NCBI GenBank assembly: GCA_045538195.1
Contig: JAZSRA010000070.1
Coordinates: 1 to 5,363 of the forward strand
Reading direction: 5' to 3'
Origin: SVTX01 sp045538195
Lineage (GTDB): Bacteria > Bacillota > Clostridia > Oscillospirales > CAG-272
Length of the DNA stretch: 5,363 nt
The position numbers and the translations under genes were made by a program. Under the pieces are notes generated by a model. That model did no database searches. It was not told the DNA's origin and saw only the letters and a program-made list of their open reading frames with translations. Position 1 is the stretch's first letter, and each line of letters begins with the position of its first letter. Positions 4,980 through 5,363 of the stretch are shown piece after piece.

Positions 4980-5075
4980 TTGATAACATATTATATGTTT
5001 ATTTTCTGCCCTCGTCGGCAGAAAACGAACCAAAAAAAACGCGAAGTGTTGTTCATTTCTTGCCCGCGTCGGCAA

Positions 5076-5151
5076 TGAAACCTGCCGACAATCGCTTAGC
5101 GATTGATCGGCTCGCAAATGCAAGCATTTGCTGAACCAAAGAAACGCCGCA
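5076..5151 (+). repeat. 76-nt double-palindrome module (copy in C)
   Basis: This is the near-identical partner of 3009-3084. Here the first stem is fully Watson-Crick: GCCGA-CAATCGC, loop TTA, GCGATTG, one bulged A, TCGGC. The second palindrome GCAAATGC-AA-GCATTTGC is at 5114-5131. Confidence 0.9.
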
Positions 5152-5228
5152 CGGTGGCAGGAGAGGGTCTTACGAATAAAAAAGCAGCAAGCCGCGTTTT
5201 TATTCGTCGCGACATCCCCTCCCCCGTG
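5150..5228 (+). repeat. Long hairpin of copy C
   Basis: Nested stems: CACGG (5150-5154) with CCGTG (5224-5228); GGAGAGGGT (5160-5168) with ATCCCCTCC (5214-5222), one mismatch; and a perfect ACGAATAAAAA (5172-5182) with TTTTTATTCGT (5197-5207). The apical loop (5183-5196) carries GCAGCAAGCCGC, matching the loop of inverted copy B. Confidence 0.85.
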
Positions 5229-5363
5229 TCCCCCAACCCCAAAGGGTTGATATAGGGGAGTACGGCTTATACCAATATCAAACTTTTGCCTCAAAGAGGC
5301 TTCCCCTTCGGGGAAGGTCGGCTTCGCCGAAGGGTTTAGAGTTGAGGGTTTGTTACTTCAACT

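Larger units (their letters stand above)
4997..5330 (+). repeat. Modular hairpin repeat, copy C (most complete)
   Basis: Copy C shows the fullest layout. Unit C1 (4997-5030) has stem TTTTCTGCC/GGCAGAAAA, loop CTCGTC and outer GTTT/GAAC pairing. Unit C2 (5052-5079) has TTGCC/GGCAA plus TTCA/TGAA across a TTTC bulge. Then come the 76-nt module (5076-5151), the long hairpin (5150-5228) and a CCCCAACCCC...TACGGCTTAT linker (5229-5287). Three mini-hairpins close the copy: GCCTC-AAA-GAGGC (5288-5300), TTCCCC-TTC-GGGGAA (5301-5315) and TCGGC-TTC-GCCGA (5318-5330). It starts 18 bases after the rplL terminator. Confidence 0.8.
4872..5363. other. Gene-free region downstream of rplL
   Basis: No credible gene is present. 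The stretch holds a short AT-rich spacer (4872-4940), the rplL terminator and repeat copy C. The last 30 bases (5334-5363) show nothing recognisable. Short frames on both strands run through the hairpins and look like repeat-derived noise. Confidence 0.75.

Noticed and set aside
4923..5294. 123-codon minus-strand frame downstream of rplL
   Set aside because: It is made of repeat copy C and the terminator; no family resemblance.

Overview
The window is a chromosomal segment from a Gram-positive anaerobe of the class Clostridia, most likely a gut Oscillospiraceae/Ruminococcaceae-type organism. The class is supported by the L10-leader type, strong AGGAGG ribosome binding sites, consensus sigma-A promoters and the sequences of S10, L3, L10 and L7/L12. 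The family-level placement is a guess. Two ribosomal-protein transcription units run in opposite directions and are separated by a two-gene cassette.

Region by region: positions 1-943, read on the minus strand, are the head of the S10 operon. It has a consensus promoter (949-977), a structured leader of about 330 nt, rpsJ (S10/NusE), a 162-nt structured spacer, and the first 45 codons of rplC (L3), which runs off the window. From about 978 to 1257 is an AT-rich divergent regulatory region. At 1258-2813 on the plus strand lie an 8-TM membrane protein of unknown function and, 38 nt later, a small DNA-binding protein. The latter has the helix-turn-helix and the C-terminal WCX part of a WYL-type (YafY-like) regulator but no WYL core. 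A perfect intrinsic terminator (2819-2843) closes this unit.

Positions 2870-3560 contain no credible gene. They hold two copies, in opposite orientation, of a modular family of hairpin-forming intergenic repeats, and a third copy fills 4990-5335. The copies consist of GTTC...GAAC hairpins, a 76-nt double-palindrome module, a long hairpin with a conserved loop, and tandem mini-hairpins. Stem bases change in compensating pairs between copies, so the repeats appear to be maintained as structures. Helically phased A-tracts (3592-3649) then lead into a perfect TTGACA-17-TATAAT promoter.

The promoter drives rplJ-rplL (L10 and L7/L12, the ribosomal stalk) through a classic L10 leader with a transcription attenuator, so L10-L12 complexes probably repress their own synthesis. 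rplL is followed by a strong terminator and repeat copy C, not directly by rpoB.

The less usual items are the modular repeat family flanking an essential operon in inverted orientation, the WYL-less HTH-WCX protein, the multi-hairpin S10 leader with a possible alternative pairing, and the phased A-tracts.
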